Below the pieces are notes generated by a model that ran no database searches, was not told the origin of the DNA, and saw nothing but the letters and a program-made list of their open reading frames with translations. Shown piece by piece: positions 46,540 to 59,800 of a DNA stretch of 64,000 nt. Numbering within the stretch: the first letter of the stretch is position 1; the number at the start of each line of letters is the position of its first letter. The position numbers were made by a program, and so were the translations under genes. Origin of the DNA: Monomorium pharaonis (taxonomy: Eukaryota; Arthropoda; Insecta; Hymenoptera; Formicidae); NCBI RefSeq assembly GCF_013373865.1, contig NC_050474.1:18767116-18831115 (forward strand), read 5' to 3'.

Positions 46540-46753
46540 TGCACTGAGAAAAAAGTGTTATCTTGAACTCAAAAATTTTTCAACTGGGTTAAATTTCGTC
46601 GGTTCAAGTATTTATGCATTTAACTTAAATATATAAAATAGTTAATTTTTAATTTAAGTATTTATATATTTGATTAATATATAAATACTTGAATTCAAGA
46701 AATTTAATCAAGTTAAAACATTTAATCAAATTAACAACCATTTCTTCTCGGTA
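46540..46753. mobile_element. Short inverted-repeat element with TA flanks
   Basis: Left end TGCACTGAGAAAAAAGTG and right end, in reverse complement, TACCGAGAAGAAATGGTTG form a weak inverted pair flanked by TA (46538-46539 and 46754-46755). The interior is AT-rich with TTTAATCAAGTTAAA-type repeats. This pattern fits an old mariner-type MITE, different from that at 8244-8721. Confidence 0.5.
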
Positions 46754-49700
46754 TACATGTGTCATTTTCCTGACTATAAAGAGCCTAAGGGGATAAGCAT
46801 GTAAAAACTGCCCCCGCACATAACATAAATTATTTATGATATGTGCTTTATTTATGTTATGTGCTAAATTAATACCATAAATTGACATCTATGTAACTAA
46901 AAATGATGGGGGAAAGCGTAATAAAAAAACTAGTTTTTTTCAAAAACGGCACAATTTTGATGAAAAAATATATGTTATAAATTTGACAAAAAATACAGAT
47001 AAAAATTTTTTTATTTGTAGAAAAATTTTCTTGAAATTATATTTCAGAGATATACTTCCAATTTTTTTCAAAAGAAATCTTAAAATGTCTACTTCACATA
47101 TAATCGGCGCGGCGCGGCATCATGCCTTCACAGTACACTCGCTCTAGCCGCGCACATCGAATGTACTAGTCTGGGTTTTATGTTGGATTCTTGAATTATT
47201 CTAACGACCACAAAGTGTATAAAAATATAGATTTTATTTTTATTTGTATTGTATATTTATCTTATGCGCCTTTCCTTATCGGAGTGCTTTTTACATGCGT
47301 GTATTTTGACAAAATGGACATATTTTAAATGAATCTCCTTATCTCTCGGGCAAAGAGGGATACTTGAAGATGAAGAAAAATTATTAGCTTCAATAAAGCT
47401 GAAATATATTTTTTACAATTTTCTTTTTAATTTTTAATTTTCTCAAAAGTATGTTGCAACTGGCACACTTCAAGTCTGTCGCTGCCGTTCAAGGCATTCT
47501 TTAAAAATATATATACCAATAGTACAAATAATTAAACAAATAAACAAATTCGATTATTCAAAGAAAATAATATTTTTCTAAAAATATTAGACAGTGAAAA
47601 CTGAGAAAGTGACATGTGACATCATTACTTTCATACCTATAGCTGTGAATTGACGAGTGCTAAAAGTTGTTCTCTGCAGATAACAAAAGTACTACAACTT
47701 TTGTACCAAAACAGCTAGCGAAGAAATATCGTAGTACCAAATCTTAAAATTTCTTACATAATTGCATTGTCTCGTGCGTTATATTGTTTCACTTTCAAAT
47801 TTGTGCTAATCAACTCCGAATAGATTATCTTCGTCGATAGTATCTCTCAATATTTTCGTCCACGTTCACACGGATTTATGCGGACAGCGGTCTACGCCGG
47901 CGAATTAATTGGATTAAATCGCCCGCAGTTTAATATTCATTTCATGCCTTATAGAGACGCCGCGAAGCTCGCAATCCGTATAAATTGCAGTGCCTTCAAA
48001 AAGCAATTTCATTTTGTACGTGAAGTTACCGCGGAATATGAAAGCAGGCTATCTTCTCCCGACAACCCTCTCAATTAGGAACCTAACTCTCGTAGAAATT
48101 ATTACATCAGAAAATGTTCGAGACGATGTAATACCGGGATTACTACGGATAAGCATATGACGTAGAAAGACCGTAAATTTTGAACGGAAAAACAAAATTT
48201 TCGTCTCGTCGCGATACGCGGCCCAAAAATTTCTGCATCTCTCACTATTTGTCGTCTTAGATCCACCTGTGCACTACTTTACATAACATTTGTAATTTTT
48301 TTGTAAAATAAACAATTGTATTAGAATATACTTAGCTAAGTACACATAAACAAACCGCGCAATTTAATTTATGTAAAAAGTATATAGACTATTTAGTTTC
48401 TTTTCTTATTATCTATTTATTATACACAATTTATTATTCGCCATTTAAAATTATATTTAATTGTTTATTATCTAGCTATATTAATTGAATATTCATATAC
48501 GTCCAATTGTGTAGCAACGAAAATTATTTTTATGTGGTAAATTATACCACCATATCATTTTAATATTTATATATGTATAAATATAAGGATTCGCTGTTAT
48601 GCATATTAAGCTTTGCAGAAAAAAATAAAGAAGAAAGTATATAAAGTTGTGCCGTGGCTGCAATAACCCTCTGTAATTACGCGCTTAAATCACTGTCGGC
48701 GGAGTTATTGCAGCGGATACTTTCCGCGTGGCTGAATGCGCTCGAATGCTCGAATTCTGGCAGAGCGTCAGGTTATCCAACTTTTCGCAATCCTGACAAA
48801 TTTCTTTTCCCTCTCTTCCTCGCAATCTTGGACTCCACGCGCGTTATTCCCGATTCACCGTGAAAACTGATGACGCGACTGCTCTTGCGACGTTCGAAAC
48901 TTCAAAAAACGTTCAACTCGTCGCAAACGTGAAATCAGCGAGACTTTAGAGTCAGTGTGGGACATTAGACTAAAGGAAAAAAAATTATATCAAACAAACT
49001 ACCGCATGCCAAAATGGATTATAGATTTTCATTAAGCTAAAAGCGTAAGCCTCTTCGTCAGCTATATATTAAGCTGACTTTTATTTAATTAATTAATTAA
49101 TTAATAATTAACATCGGTTTTATGTGATACTTTTTATCTATCTATATTCCATATTACAGTCCGCCATCAACTCACTTTTAAAATTTAAATAAAAATTCTT
49201 ATTAATTTTAATTATTTCAGCTATAACTCGCGGTTTGTCAAATCTTTCCAATACGACTTAATGCGTTTTGACTTAACGACTTTTTCAAAGCGCAAGTGAC
49301 GTAGCTATCAGATTTGAACGATTGTTTCCTCCAAATTTACGTTTCTATTTCAACAGAATTCAGGTCTGCTCTCGTCGAGCATGAGTGAAATTCTGCGGAA
49401 GAAACCGGCAATCTCGGCGAAATAATTGGCTCCATTACAAGCTTAATGCGCGCCGAAATTATGATGGCGGAACTTTCGGCGGCATGTGCTCGCGGTCCGG
49501 CACCGTCGCGATTTTCCAACGCGCTTTTCCGCGCGATCTCTCGAAAATTTCCCCCTACCGGCGCGCGATGCTCCCGGCTTTCACGCCCTTTCCCAACCCT
49601 TCGCGCTTGTTCGCGTAAAATCGGCAACGGCGCCGCCGCCGGTCGGGGGATTCCCCGGCGCGTGACGCGCCCCGAAATTCTGGGTTTTAATTGCGCCGCG

Positions 49701-51613
49701 GACATTTGGGGGGGGGGGGGAGGAGAGGGCGGAAGGCATTAATGGACCGAATCCGAGGCGGAGGGCTGCGGCGCGACGTGCTGACGCAACGCGTACACTC
49801 GGACAACAGGGCGGATGTTTAATTGAGCATTCGGTCGCGCCCGCCCGAACGCGAATGTCTCTCATAATCCGGCGTGCCAATTAACGCTATTAGAGACATC
49901 GAGCGCGCACCAGCACGCACCCGGCCGACTGCGGTCCGCGATAAATCCGATAATTGATTGTGGATCGACGCATGTGTGCGACGGCCCATTACGAGAAGTC
50001 GTAGGCGATTATCTCGCGGAAGCGAATCTTCGTTTTAGCGAGAGTGAGAATTTTTTTCAAGAGTAAAGTCCGAAATGTCAGAATAATCACAGAGAATATA
50101 GCGGTATGACGAAGAAAATTTTTACTACTCTTCACGAAAGGGATGAAAGATGCAAACGTCATCCTCAATTTCTTCTACATTTTGCGCAACGTGAATAACA
50201 AAATGAAAAATTTTCTCGTTAAAAGTTATAGCTCAAAGCCTGAAAATTTGTATACAAATAAATCTATATATTCAATTTGCTGTTTACGTAAATAATAAAA
50301 TTTTGAGCACTTGTGTATAAATTAAGCGATATAGAGTATTACACTTGGAAAGCATAACAGTTACCACGTTGGATTTAATTATTAACCCACCGTGTGATTA
50401 ATTGCCCGGAGAATTATGGCCCTTGGCTATTGTTATGCTGTAAATACACGTGGTGTTCCATGTCAAACGCGAGTGAAATTTAGTCATTTTTCGCTTCGGC
50501 GGTCACAAGCGGAACCATTTCAATCGAAACCCCGCCATTGCGCCCTAATTTCATTTGCCACGTAAACGAAATGCAGAGAACGCTCGTGTTATTAACTCCC
50601 CTACTTTTCCACCCCTGTAATCTTTTTCAAAATTGCTTTCGTTGTGCGCGATTCGCGTGTGACGGGCCTGGCGCCAATCGGCATTTGCCGCCTCCGCGTT
50701 TAATTACGATCGGGAGAAGAGCGTTCGATCAAATTAAAAATTAATTCCTATCGCAATTCCTTTTTATCGCTGAGCGCCGCGGTCGCGAGAAAGACGCGCG
50801 AAACCTATCTTCGATTCGCGTGTCAACGAAGCACTCGGGAACTCGAGTCGCATCAACCGAGGAAAAAGGCGCGAAAGAAAATACGAGAGCACCCACATCG
50901 AAATACAGATATAATCGGACTCGCAGTATCGAAGTAAAACTCAACGCTGCGCTCCATCATTCACTATTCATCATCGACGTGTACAGACTCGCTGAATTAC
51001 CCATCTGAATTTGATTTATTTCGTCGTCAGAATTCTATTTTGCTTAGTAAAGAAAGACTCTCATCCATCTCAACCATTAACGCAACTCACGGCTCATCGC
51101 TCAAAAATGCTATAAATTCCATTTATAAATTTATCAGATGAGCACGACACTCTTGCTCTCCGTACTTTTCGCGCTTTCGGTGCGTCGTACGTTGAAAAAT
51201 TCGGCGTCGCGTTAAAATCTGCATTGAAAAAAAAGAGTGTCTCGTTGCATTAATTGGTAATCTGGTAGATTTCGCCAGTATCCCGTTCAAAAACGAACGA
51301 GATCTTATAGAAATTACAATAAAGCCTATCAAACGTTTTAATTATGAAATCTCGAGTTTTATTACAAAAGAAAAAACCATTTTTCTCAAGCATCTTGCGA
51401 AAAGAGTGGAGAGAGCCCTTTCCTTTTCCCCTCCCTATTCTCCCTGGCGAGGATAGCCCAAACGGATGGACGGACGGACGGACGGACGAATGAATGCACG
51501 GAGAGAACCCCGGATAATAGTCGAGAGTTTATAGAGCCTAACCCGTAGGAAAGTAACTGGTTTATGGGAAAACTTTCGCCACGTTCTCACACACGGAAAA
51601 TTTACGTTTGCAG
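46754..51613. other. Non-coding region, probably intergenic or intronic
   Basis: No supported gene. 46756-47860 is AT-rich with a short GC-rich patch near 47107-47125. 48640-50100 and 50500-51000 are GC-rich islands with many short chance ORFs on both strands and a run of 12 G near 49710. 51465-51490 is a GGAC repeat. (TTAA)n lies near 49084-49103. The sequence up to 51613 ends in a splice acceptor for the exon that follows. Confidence 0.4.
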
Positions 51614-51747
51614 CGCTTCCGGAGAGGGGACCGGAAATCACAGGCCTGTCCATGCAGTACGCCGTCGGCGAGAACGTGACTGCCAACTGCAGTGCCTGGC
51701 CGTCCGTGCCTAAGGCCAATCTACGTTGGACCATCAACGGCGAACCG
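51614..51747 (+). CDS. Internal exon of a Beaten-path (Beat)-like Ig protein (partial gene)
   Basis: The exon is bounded by acceptor TTTACGTTTGCAG and donor GTAAAG. After two bases completing a codon it reads LPERGPEITGLSMQY, then AVGENVTANCSAWPSVPKAN and LRWTINGEP. This is the B-to-C strand part of an Ig domain: Cys, then 13 residues later Trp. The pattern RGPxITG...Y.VG..V..NC...S.P.A.L.W.INGEP is typical of the second Ig domain of Beat proteins, membrane or secreted ligands of Sidestep receptors in axon guidance. Asn-Val-Thr and Asn-Cys-Ser are potential glycosylation sites. No other exons of the gene were found in the window, so introns must be long. Which Beat member it is cannot be told. 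Confidence 0.8.
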
Positions 51748-54390
51748 GTAAAGTACCTTTCCGCATCCCCGGCGCGCTAGGCAACTTCCCCGAGGCCTCG
51801 TCCGCTGTACCGGTGTGTTGCCGCACCGAGACGGCGTGTACGTGCCCGCCCGGCCACGGGGAAATGGCTTTCGCGTGTTCCTCAGATCGGCAGTTTATAT
51901 AGATGAAGCCGTGCTAGTTTATCTTTTTCGCGCAGTTCATCTTTCTTCGGGAGGAAGAAAGCGGCTTTGTTGCAACTTTGTTACGCTCGCTAAAAAAAAA
52001 AAAAGCATAAATTAACATATGCACGTGAAGACTCTAAATCACAGAACAACAGTCACGGGAATATGTAATAGAAAAAAAAACATTGCGAGAAATTATTGCA
52101 AGCTCCTTTGGCGAAACGCAATCAAAGTAGCCAACATTTTAATTTAAATGTTGAATAAGCTGCAGGAGTACACGATTTTGTAATCGAAGTAGTGAGAAGA
52201 CAGAAATCTCTCCGCGACAAAGATCTCGAGATAAAAGAAAGAAATTGTTTCACGAAAATGCTATTTTACTAAAAATTCTATAATTCCATAATTTCACCTG
52301 CTTAATGTTAATTGTATCTGCATTGGCCGAACTGGAAATTAAATTAAAAAGGGCTCGTTCAATTATGCATGTACATACTTGAGGCACATCCCGTTCCGAA
52401 AGACTTAAGCTTTACATGTTAAGTAGCCCTCCTCATATCATGGTTAAACTTCGCGTCACGTTTTTCACCGGCGAAAAGTCGGCTTCGGTTTCGTCAACGG
52501 ATACGATCCCTTGACGGGGAAAAGTCCGGGAGCGTCCCGCACGACGGAATTGACTAGATAGGTACACGCGTATACACTCCGATCTCACCGGGTAAGCTGC
52601 TTTCGCGACGGAATCTGATTTCGCGTAAAGCGATAGTGTCCGCGCACTAGGAGAGACACTGGCGCGGCAACAAAAGCATTGTCGGGAGGAAATCTCGTTT
52701 CCTGCCACCCCGATGGCAGCAAAGTCGGGATCTCGAGGCCTACCCTCGTGCGCGATTAGTGTATTTGTCGTTTCGCGTGACGGACGCGAGATCTTCTTCG
52801 AGGATCCTGTCTCATCTCGTTCGGTGACCCTGACACGACTACGATCCCGATAAATCTACGAAGAGTTTCGCTATCGTCGCAACTTAAGATTTTTATCTTC
52901 ATTTTGTTAAATTAAAAAGTCTGTCTTCAATTTCTACTAAAATTGTTTTTCTTTTCTATTAATAAAATTGTTCTCGTATGCTTTGTTAAAGGATTAAATT
53001 TAAATCAATTCGTCGAGTTAAATTATATAATTATTATTTTTAACTTCCGTGTATGTATGTCAAAATTTATTATAGCACAATAAAATGTATGGCAAAACTA
53101 TAATACATCTAATTAACCTATTTGTACGATCAAATTGCTTAGTTTCAAAATAAGCATTCATATCAACATATGTAATTATTGACTAACTAGTAAATTAAAA
53201 TTGTTTAACTCCGCTGTTTTAGTTAAATTAACGACACATATTGAGTAAGAGCAGATACGGACGATATAGGAATTAGCACTGTTAGTTTTGACAACTTCGG
53301 ATATTCGAATGTTCGAAGCTTCAAACCTTCGAGGTTCAACTTCAAACTTCGAAGCTTGAATAGCTTTAAACTCCAAAGTTAACTTTGAAGTTAACTTAAA
53401 AATAAACTTAAATTGCATACGGCTTGACATTACAAATCTAATAGTAGAGTTTGATATACAGGGCACATGTTTCGCATATAAAAATACGATTGTAAAGCTG
53501 TAAATATGTAGCATTAGAAAATAATTTTTTTTTTAATTAAACTTCAAACTTCATTAATAGTTTCTTTATTGGTAGATTGAAATCGATGAATATAAAATGA
53601 ATTTAAATTCACCTTAAACGTAGACATGCACGTTTAATGATTACAACATGCGTTCTATCAAATTTTTCATAATGCCATGATAACTTTATGTTCGCGCATC
53701 ATGATTAAATTTAATTCTTAATTTAAATTCTCCGCGAGCAAGCTACGAGATAATATGCTAAACGAATATTGCGAGTAGCCTGTATAGTACTCGCTCATTA
53801 AAGTATGCGCGGGATTAACAAGATTAGTGGGCCAAAACGTGCAGTATCCTTTGATCAATTTAGAGTCAATTTTGCCTTAGCGAAAATTCGATTGGTCTCG
53901 CCACGTCCCTTTGCAAATTTTTTTTATCCTCAAGATCAAATATTTCGACACGAGCGCATTCTAAAATAAAGAAAATTCTTTGACGCTAAAGTCAACGTAA
54001 AATTTTAAATAAAAAAAAATTGTTTGTTGTAAAAATATATAGCCGTGTGCTTGCCAACTTGGTCTTTTTTTTCTTGCATCTAAATTTCCAATGCAATTTT
54101 AAAGCTTAAAACTTTTTCACTTTATCGCTACATACATATCGCGAGGGAAATAGTCAATGCACGCAATTTCCTGTTTCATTATGTTTGCAACTGAAAAAAA
54201 AAATTAATACCAAAGAGAAAATGTTACAAGAACAACGCGAAGTGTAGTAATATTCGCGGGACAATCAGCGGAAAGAGAAAAAAAAACCGGCGGACGGTTT
54301 GCTGAACGGGCTCGGTGAAATGTAAAAGATTGTCGTGCAATGTGCAAAATGTGTTCCTTAGAAAAGCGTAATTTCGCGCCAAATTGATCG
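51748..54390. other. Probable intron of the Beat-like gene
   Basis: No coding exon recognised. GC-rich near 51780-51980 and 52440-52860, AT-rich elsewhere. 53290-53400 is a patch of overlapping small palindromes (TTCGAA, AAGCTT, AAGTTAACTT). Confidence 0.35.
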
Positions 54391-54556
54391 CCGTGCCGGA
54401 TCCAAAGCAAATCTCCGTTGAACCGTCAACAAAGCGGCGGGCAAAGTACATTTCCCTCCTTTGCCCGGAGCACTCTCGGCACTTTGATTGTCGCGGGCGC
54501 GTTTCTGTAAATTAGAACGGGCTGCGCGTCTCCGTGAAAAATGGCTCGCGTTTTGT
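54391..54556 (+). pseudogene. Decayed duplicate of the Beat-like exon and its 3' flank
   Basis: 54391-54452 aligns with 51692-51755: CAAATCTCCGTTGAACCGTC against CCAATCTACGTTGGACCATC. The key Trp codon TGG has become TGA, and the donor GGTAAAG has become GGCAAAG. About 100 bp further on, CCGTGAAAAATGGCTCGCGT (from about 54532) resembles CACGGGGAAATGGCTTTCGC (from about 51855) at nearly the same spacing. The upstream half of the exon is not recognisable. Confidence 0.5.
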
Positions 54557-56251
54557 ATGGAGGTCGATTAACCCTCGCGGGACCAAGTTCTAAGGGTTTC
54601 GTAACGTGGCGAATAAAACTTAAAACTGATTAAATTGTCCTGCAATCACGCATCTAAAACTCTCTATAATTTCTTATTCAATACCGTCCCTTTGCCTCTC
54701 AGCCCTTAGAACACCCGTCTTCTAATATGAAACTTTATTTGAGCATTTATTTCATAAATGAACTTAAGAATTAAAGCGGACGATTCGATTAAAAGTTCAA
54801 ATGCTTAGATACTTACATCAATTTGCCTAAATTAGCGTCAAAGCTATTATATGCGATCTTCTTAATATTATAAAACATTTCATACAAAATGCTGATAAAA
54901 TTTATTCCAATTTATAAAACCACATGCATATTTTAAATAAACATTGTTACGTTTTAATAATATAATTTATAATATTTTTATTTATCTATAAATGTATATC
55001 AAAATTGTTGAAAAACTGTGTTTTAATTGTTACTTTATTGTGCTGCTAATTAATGACGGCAAACATGCGAATTACTTGTACGCGATACATGTGCTTACGA
55101 ATTCATTACGACGTTTTATTTTCCCGGCAATAAAAGGCAATCCGGTGAAAAGTCTCCGTCGCGTTTTTTTATCTCCTCCCTTTGCGAAATCCATATAAAT
55201 TTTCTTGAAGGGAAATACCCAAAGTTCGCAATTCTGATAAGTTTCCTCTTTTGTCTACTTCTTACGTTCGATTTTATTTCGCAGTCGCGCACGATATTAC
55301 TCGGCAAATAATTCGAGTTTACGATTTCGAGGAGATGAGAAAAGCATCGAGACCGGTTTTATCGGCCGCTCCACAAACATATATATATATATAGTATTGA
55401 GAATCTCTTTTTTTTCATATTTCACGTGTATCGATCGATCGTACAAGCATTACACCCCGTTCTATAACGGTAGGTAGCTATTACGGCAATTTTACGTCGC
55501 CGTCGCGCGCCGCTTGATATAAGTTCGCAAATAATTCGAATTCACAATATTGTCGTATACAGGATAGGAAAGGCAACGATACGGACGGACTTTATCGCTC
55601 GTTCCGGGAAAGAGAGGGAAAAAAAAAAGTAGAAACAAGATTTTTTTCGCGTTCCTCGGTAGAGCGATGAATCGATCGTAAGTTATCGTGCATTGCACGG
55701 TAAAGCCGAGCCGGCCCGGCCCGACCGGCTGACACAATGGCGGGTTGCGTGCCTTTTTATTAACATACGAGCCCGAAACTGCAATCGCGGTCGATATATA
55801 GTGACATATGGCCGCGCTGAAAAGCACCCGGGCGCCACTTTTTATACGTAATGGCTCGAATCCGACGTCGGTCGCACGTCTTTTTTTTTTTTCGCCTCCC
55901 ATCCCCGATGCGGGGGTGATATACGGGCGGGGCTGGCATCGGCGAGATGGGAATTTAATGCGAGCCCATATTTGAATGATACGACGCTTTTTCAGCGACC
56001 GACGCGCAATGGTAATAGTCTTTCTTTATTATTACGCTCCTCTACGCGGGAACAAGTTTCAGCCATTTTTCAAGCGACGCCAAATTCGCGCGGAAGTTTT
56101 CCGACGATCCGAAATAATTCCTCCGGTTCGATTCAGACGCCGGCCGTCTCGTAAAATGATGCATAGCCCATCATGTTCTTGCCTCCACGTGCAACGATGT
56201 GTAAAATCATCAAGTTACCGCTGAGAATGCAATTAATAGAAAAAGGTCAGC
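54557..56251. other. Non-coding region
   Basis: No supported gene. AT-rich to about 55100, then GC-richer around 55640-56150, with a CCGG/GGCC-rich patch near 55708-55730 and a TA run near 55380-55393. Short ORFs on both strands show no recognisable domain. Confidence 0.35.
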
Positions 56252-56833
56252 AATACTGGTATGCCACTTTGGCTTTGGATATTTCTTAAATAAAAGCTAA
56301 GAATAAAACTTCAAAAACGTAAACTAGAAAGTGTCTTCTATCAAATGGTATAGCAGTTTTGATAATATTGTTTCAATAATTTTGCAATGATAAATGTTTT
56401 CAAAATGTTAAAAATTAATGTCTAAGAATCTGGGCCCAAAATTGGCATAGTAAGCTACAAAAGTACGAACAACATATTGGCTCGATATTGGTCCAATTCT
56501 GACCAACCATTGACCAAACGATCCGTTTTGTTCAGGTATTTATAATTAATGGGCAGATAACGATTTCTAGAAGATCTCTTCGAGCATCATTAAAATTCAT
56601 TTCAATGTAGTAATTCATAAAATTTCATTTCAAGTAAAATATTTTTAATGATTATACAAATATATGCTGTTTTTATATGTATAATATAATATGATTATAT
56701 AAGAGCTAGATCCAATTAAAATTTTTTATTTTATTTTAGTTATTTAAGCAAATCATTTTTATATTAAATTAAAAGAATTCATTTCATTTCCGGAAATAAG
56801 AATATGTTGCTTTAGGAGACGTATGCCAGTATT
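56252..56833. mobile_element. Possible inverted-repeat element
   Basis: The ends AATACTGGTATGCC and, in reverse complement, AATACTGGCATACG form a short inverted pair, with AGC on both outer sides (56249-56251 and 56834-56836). The left 120 bp also resemble about 12100-12190 in the receptor array (TTTCTTAACTAAAAGC), suggesting a dispersed repeat. Evidence is thin. Confidence 0.35.
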
Positions 56834-59800
56834 AGCTACCTTCTTCTAATTTTTGTGTTCTATAAGTTATTTTATATTCATAATCGCTGATATAAATTTC
56901 TTGAACATATGTAAATTTAAAACGTAATAAATTATTAGTATTGAAGCACAATGAATAATTTAAGATTTTATATAATCGTAAAGTCGATATGTGTATTTTT
57001 GTTTCTTTTCTCCACGCGCGCGAAGGAGAGACCCTTTCAAGATACGATTTGTATTCCCTGCGTAACGCGCCTGGACCCGTGATAAAATGGATGTCTTTAT
57101 GCGAAAAAGCCGCAATCGAACGTGATTTCGAGAAGGCCATAAGATTCCTTCGCAAGTTTTTCCGTCGCAAATTCTCAGATTCCCGCGAGCTTCATACGCA
57201 ACGTTGTAGACATCGAAACACATTTTCAAGGGACTACAACGAATCATTCAGGAGAAACGTCGCGAAGATTGAACAGATTTAAGAGTCGCGCTCCACCGAG
57301 ATTAGATTGTCCCAAGCTACGCCACCGCTTCTTGGACGATTTCTTGGAACTACTGAAAGGAACCCTCACGCCGCTTATATATGCCTCCCTTTGCGAAGGG
57401 TGCGATCGTCATGCTGCCCGCACGCCCTACGTTCTTGCCGGAGGGCACTCACGCACTTTCAGAAGAAACTCTAGAAGAGAAAGAGAGAGAAAGAGACTCG
57501 TCGAGAAAAGGACGCCGTCACTCATGCTCCAAAGTTATCAGATCCTCTTAGAGCATCATTAAAATTCACGTGGAATCCGCGGTACTTCGAATTTAAATTA
57601 TCTCATTCTGAGATATATGTCTAAAAATTCACGACAGGACGTCAGGAACAGATCTTAACGTATATCAACTCTGCAATAAAGACCTAGAGACTTTGGTAGA
57701 TTTTCGTAGACGTATGCGCGTCTTGAAATGAAACAATTTAAATTCTCGAAATTCTTTCTTAAATTTCCTCGAGAGAAAGAAGGGGACAAGTTGATTCCCA
57801 CTATTTTACCCTTTAAATTACACATTTTCTCTACTTGACGAATTACTGTATAATCTTGTATTTCTGTGCTTTTTGAAGTCGCTGATTACAAATTTGAAAT
57901 CACACTTCAAAAATTTTCAAATGACAGATATGACTGCTATATAGGGAAAAATTAGTTTAAGTCTCAAAAAATGTAAATCAAATTTATAATATAAAGATTT
58001 TTCAGGTCGTTAATTACGAATTTTATGACAAAATAAAATTATAAAAATTTTTACAACAATATAAACACGGATCTCAATCTTTACAGCTTTTAATTCGTAA
58101 CTTTATTGATATTTATGTTCACAATACATACACGAAAAATCCGGCCTCTCTCATAACACTGCGACTAGTATATTTTATCCTTGAAAAATTTTATTTTGCC
58201 TTTTGCAAACATCCCATAGTTTAAATATAAATCTACAGTTTTTAATTTTTATCTTAATTTGTCGTAATAAATCAGTAATTTGTTCACAAAAAAATCTGGC
58301 GCACAAAAAATTCTCGGAAAAAATATATATTATATTTTTGAAATGTGAAGAATATTCAGTAAAATTTTTAGTCTCTAATTTTTAGTATTATCTGAGAGAT
58401 CACATTTTTTTCAAAAAATCTTTTTATAAAATTAGAGATAAAAACCATAAGAAACATGTAAAGTAAATATTAATATATCAGAAAAATGTAAAATTATACT
58501 TACTTTTATTAACCTGTAAACAATACATCATAAAAATAAAAGAGAAAAAGGTGTCCAGTATACTGGACCACCAAAGAATCAAGATAAATTTTAAGATTAG
58601 TTATACTCGATAAGATCCGCTTCACGATCTTGCCTTCACAAAATTTCAGAAAATAGCAAACACAGAGCTATCGATTTTAAATCTCTCCTATAAACGCCTC
58701 TCTTTCCTTCTCGAAGAATTCCCTCGTATCAAGCAAAATTTTTGGCGGCAGATCGTAACTCCGCTCTTATCCCGAGAAGGATCCCGGAGGAACCTGCGAA
58801 ACGCCTGGCAGGTCGACACGATTCGCCGCGAACGGGCCAGATCGATTTCGGACGTTCAACAGAATTAGGCGATCGATCTGCGGTGCACGATACCCGCGAG
58901 ATCGCCGCTGGGGAAAAATGCTCGCCCATCGCTTTTCGTTACGTTTACGAGCCCAGTAAAATTCCAACGAACATATCTATATATCTCTCTTCCGTCTCTC
59001 ACATCCCCTCGTCATTTTTCCTTCGTGAACGACGACAGCCACTCATCCCGAAGAGCGGTCGCTTCGCGGTCTTGGTCGCGTTTCCCTCGCAGATGACGTG
59101 CGAAGTAACGCGAGGTACTCGATCGATCGCGAAACGCTTCCGGCATTCGCCGGAAAGGCTCATGCTGCGCGAAATTATTACATCGATTCAATATATATAT
59201 TGGTCCACCTTTTTTCGCAGCTTTCTATTTTTTTTAACTACTTTTCTTAAAGCAAATATAAGGTTTTTTGTTTCTACAAGATTTCTCTAGAGCATTAATA
59301 CGTGTTAAAAAATAGGAACAATCATTAATTATCAATTACAAAAATATCATATATAAATAAGTAATTAAAATTAACGCTTTTTCATGGAGAAATGGATTTT
59401 CCATTAATCTTATAAAAATCAAAACTTTTTACGATCTTAGTACACTCTAAAATATTTTTCAGAATTTTTTAGTTTTTTGTTTCGTTTTTTGACAAAGAAT
59501 ATATAAAATAAATATCTTCCGTTCTAAATTCAAGTTAACAATTGTGTTTTTTAAAATTTTCTTCTTAAAGATTTTTTAAGCTATAAAATCCAAATGTAAA
59601 GGAAAAAAAATTAAATTTCAAAAATTCAATATAACGGCAGAGTAAAATTTCAAAAATTTCGACCTCAGATTCAGGGACCAAAAGAATCCCCAGAAAATAA
59701 ATTTGCAAACATTTTGGATGTGAAGAAAAATATGTGGCTGAAAGGGTTAAATAAACTTAGCTTTCAGCTTCCCTTTTTTAGATCTCGAGTAAGGTATGGA

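Noticed and set aside
47878..48078. 66-codon ORF with mixed composition
   Set aside because: It looked protein-like but no family or splice site could be recognised; too short to call.
58742..59290. 182-codon plus-strand ORF, the longest in the right part
   Set aside because: Its first half overlaps other-strand frames in a GC-rich patch and its end is low-complexity AT-rich; no domain or splice logic supports it.
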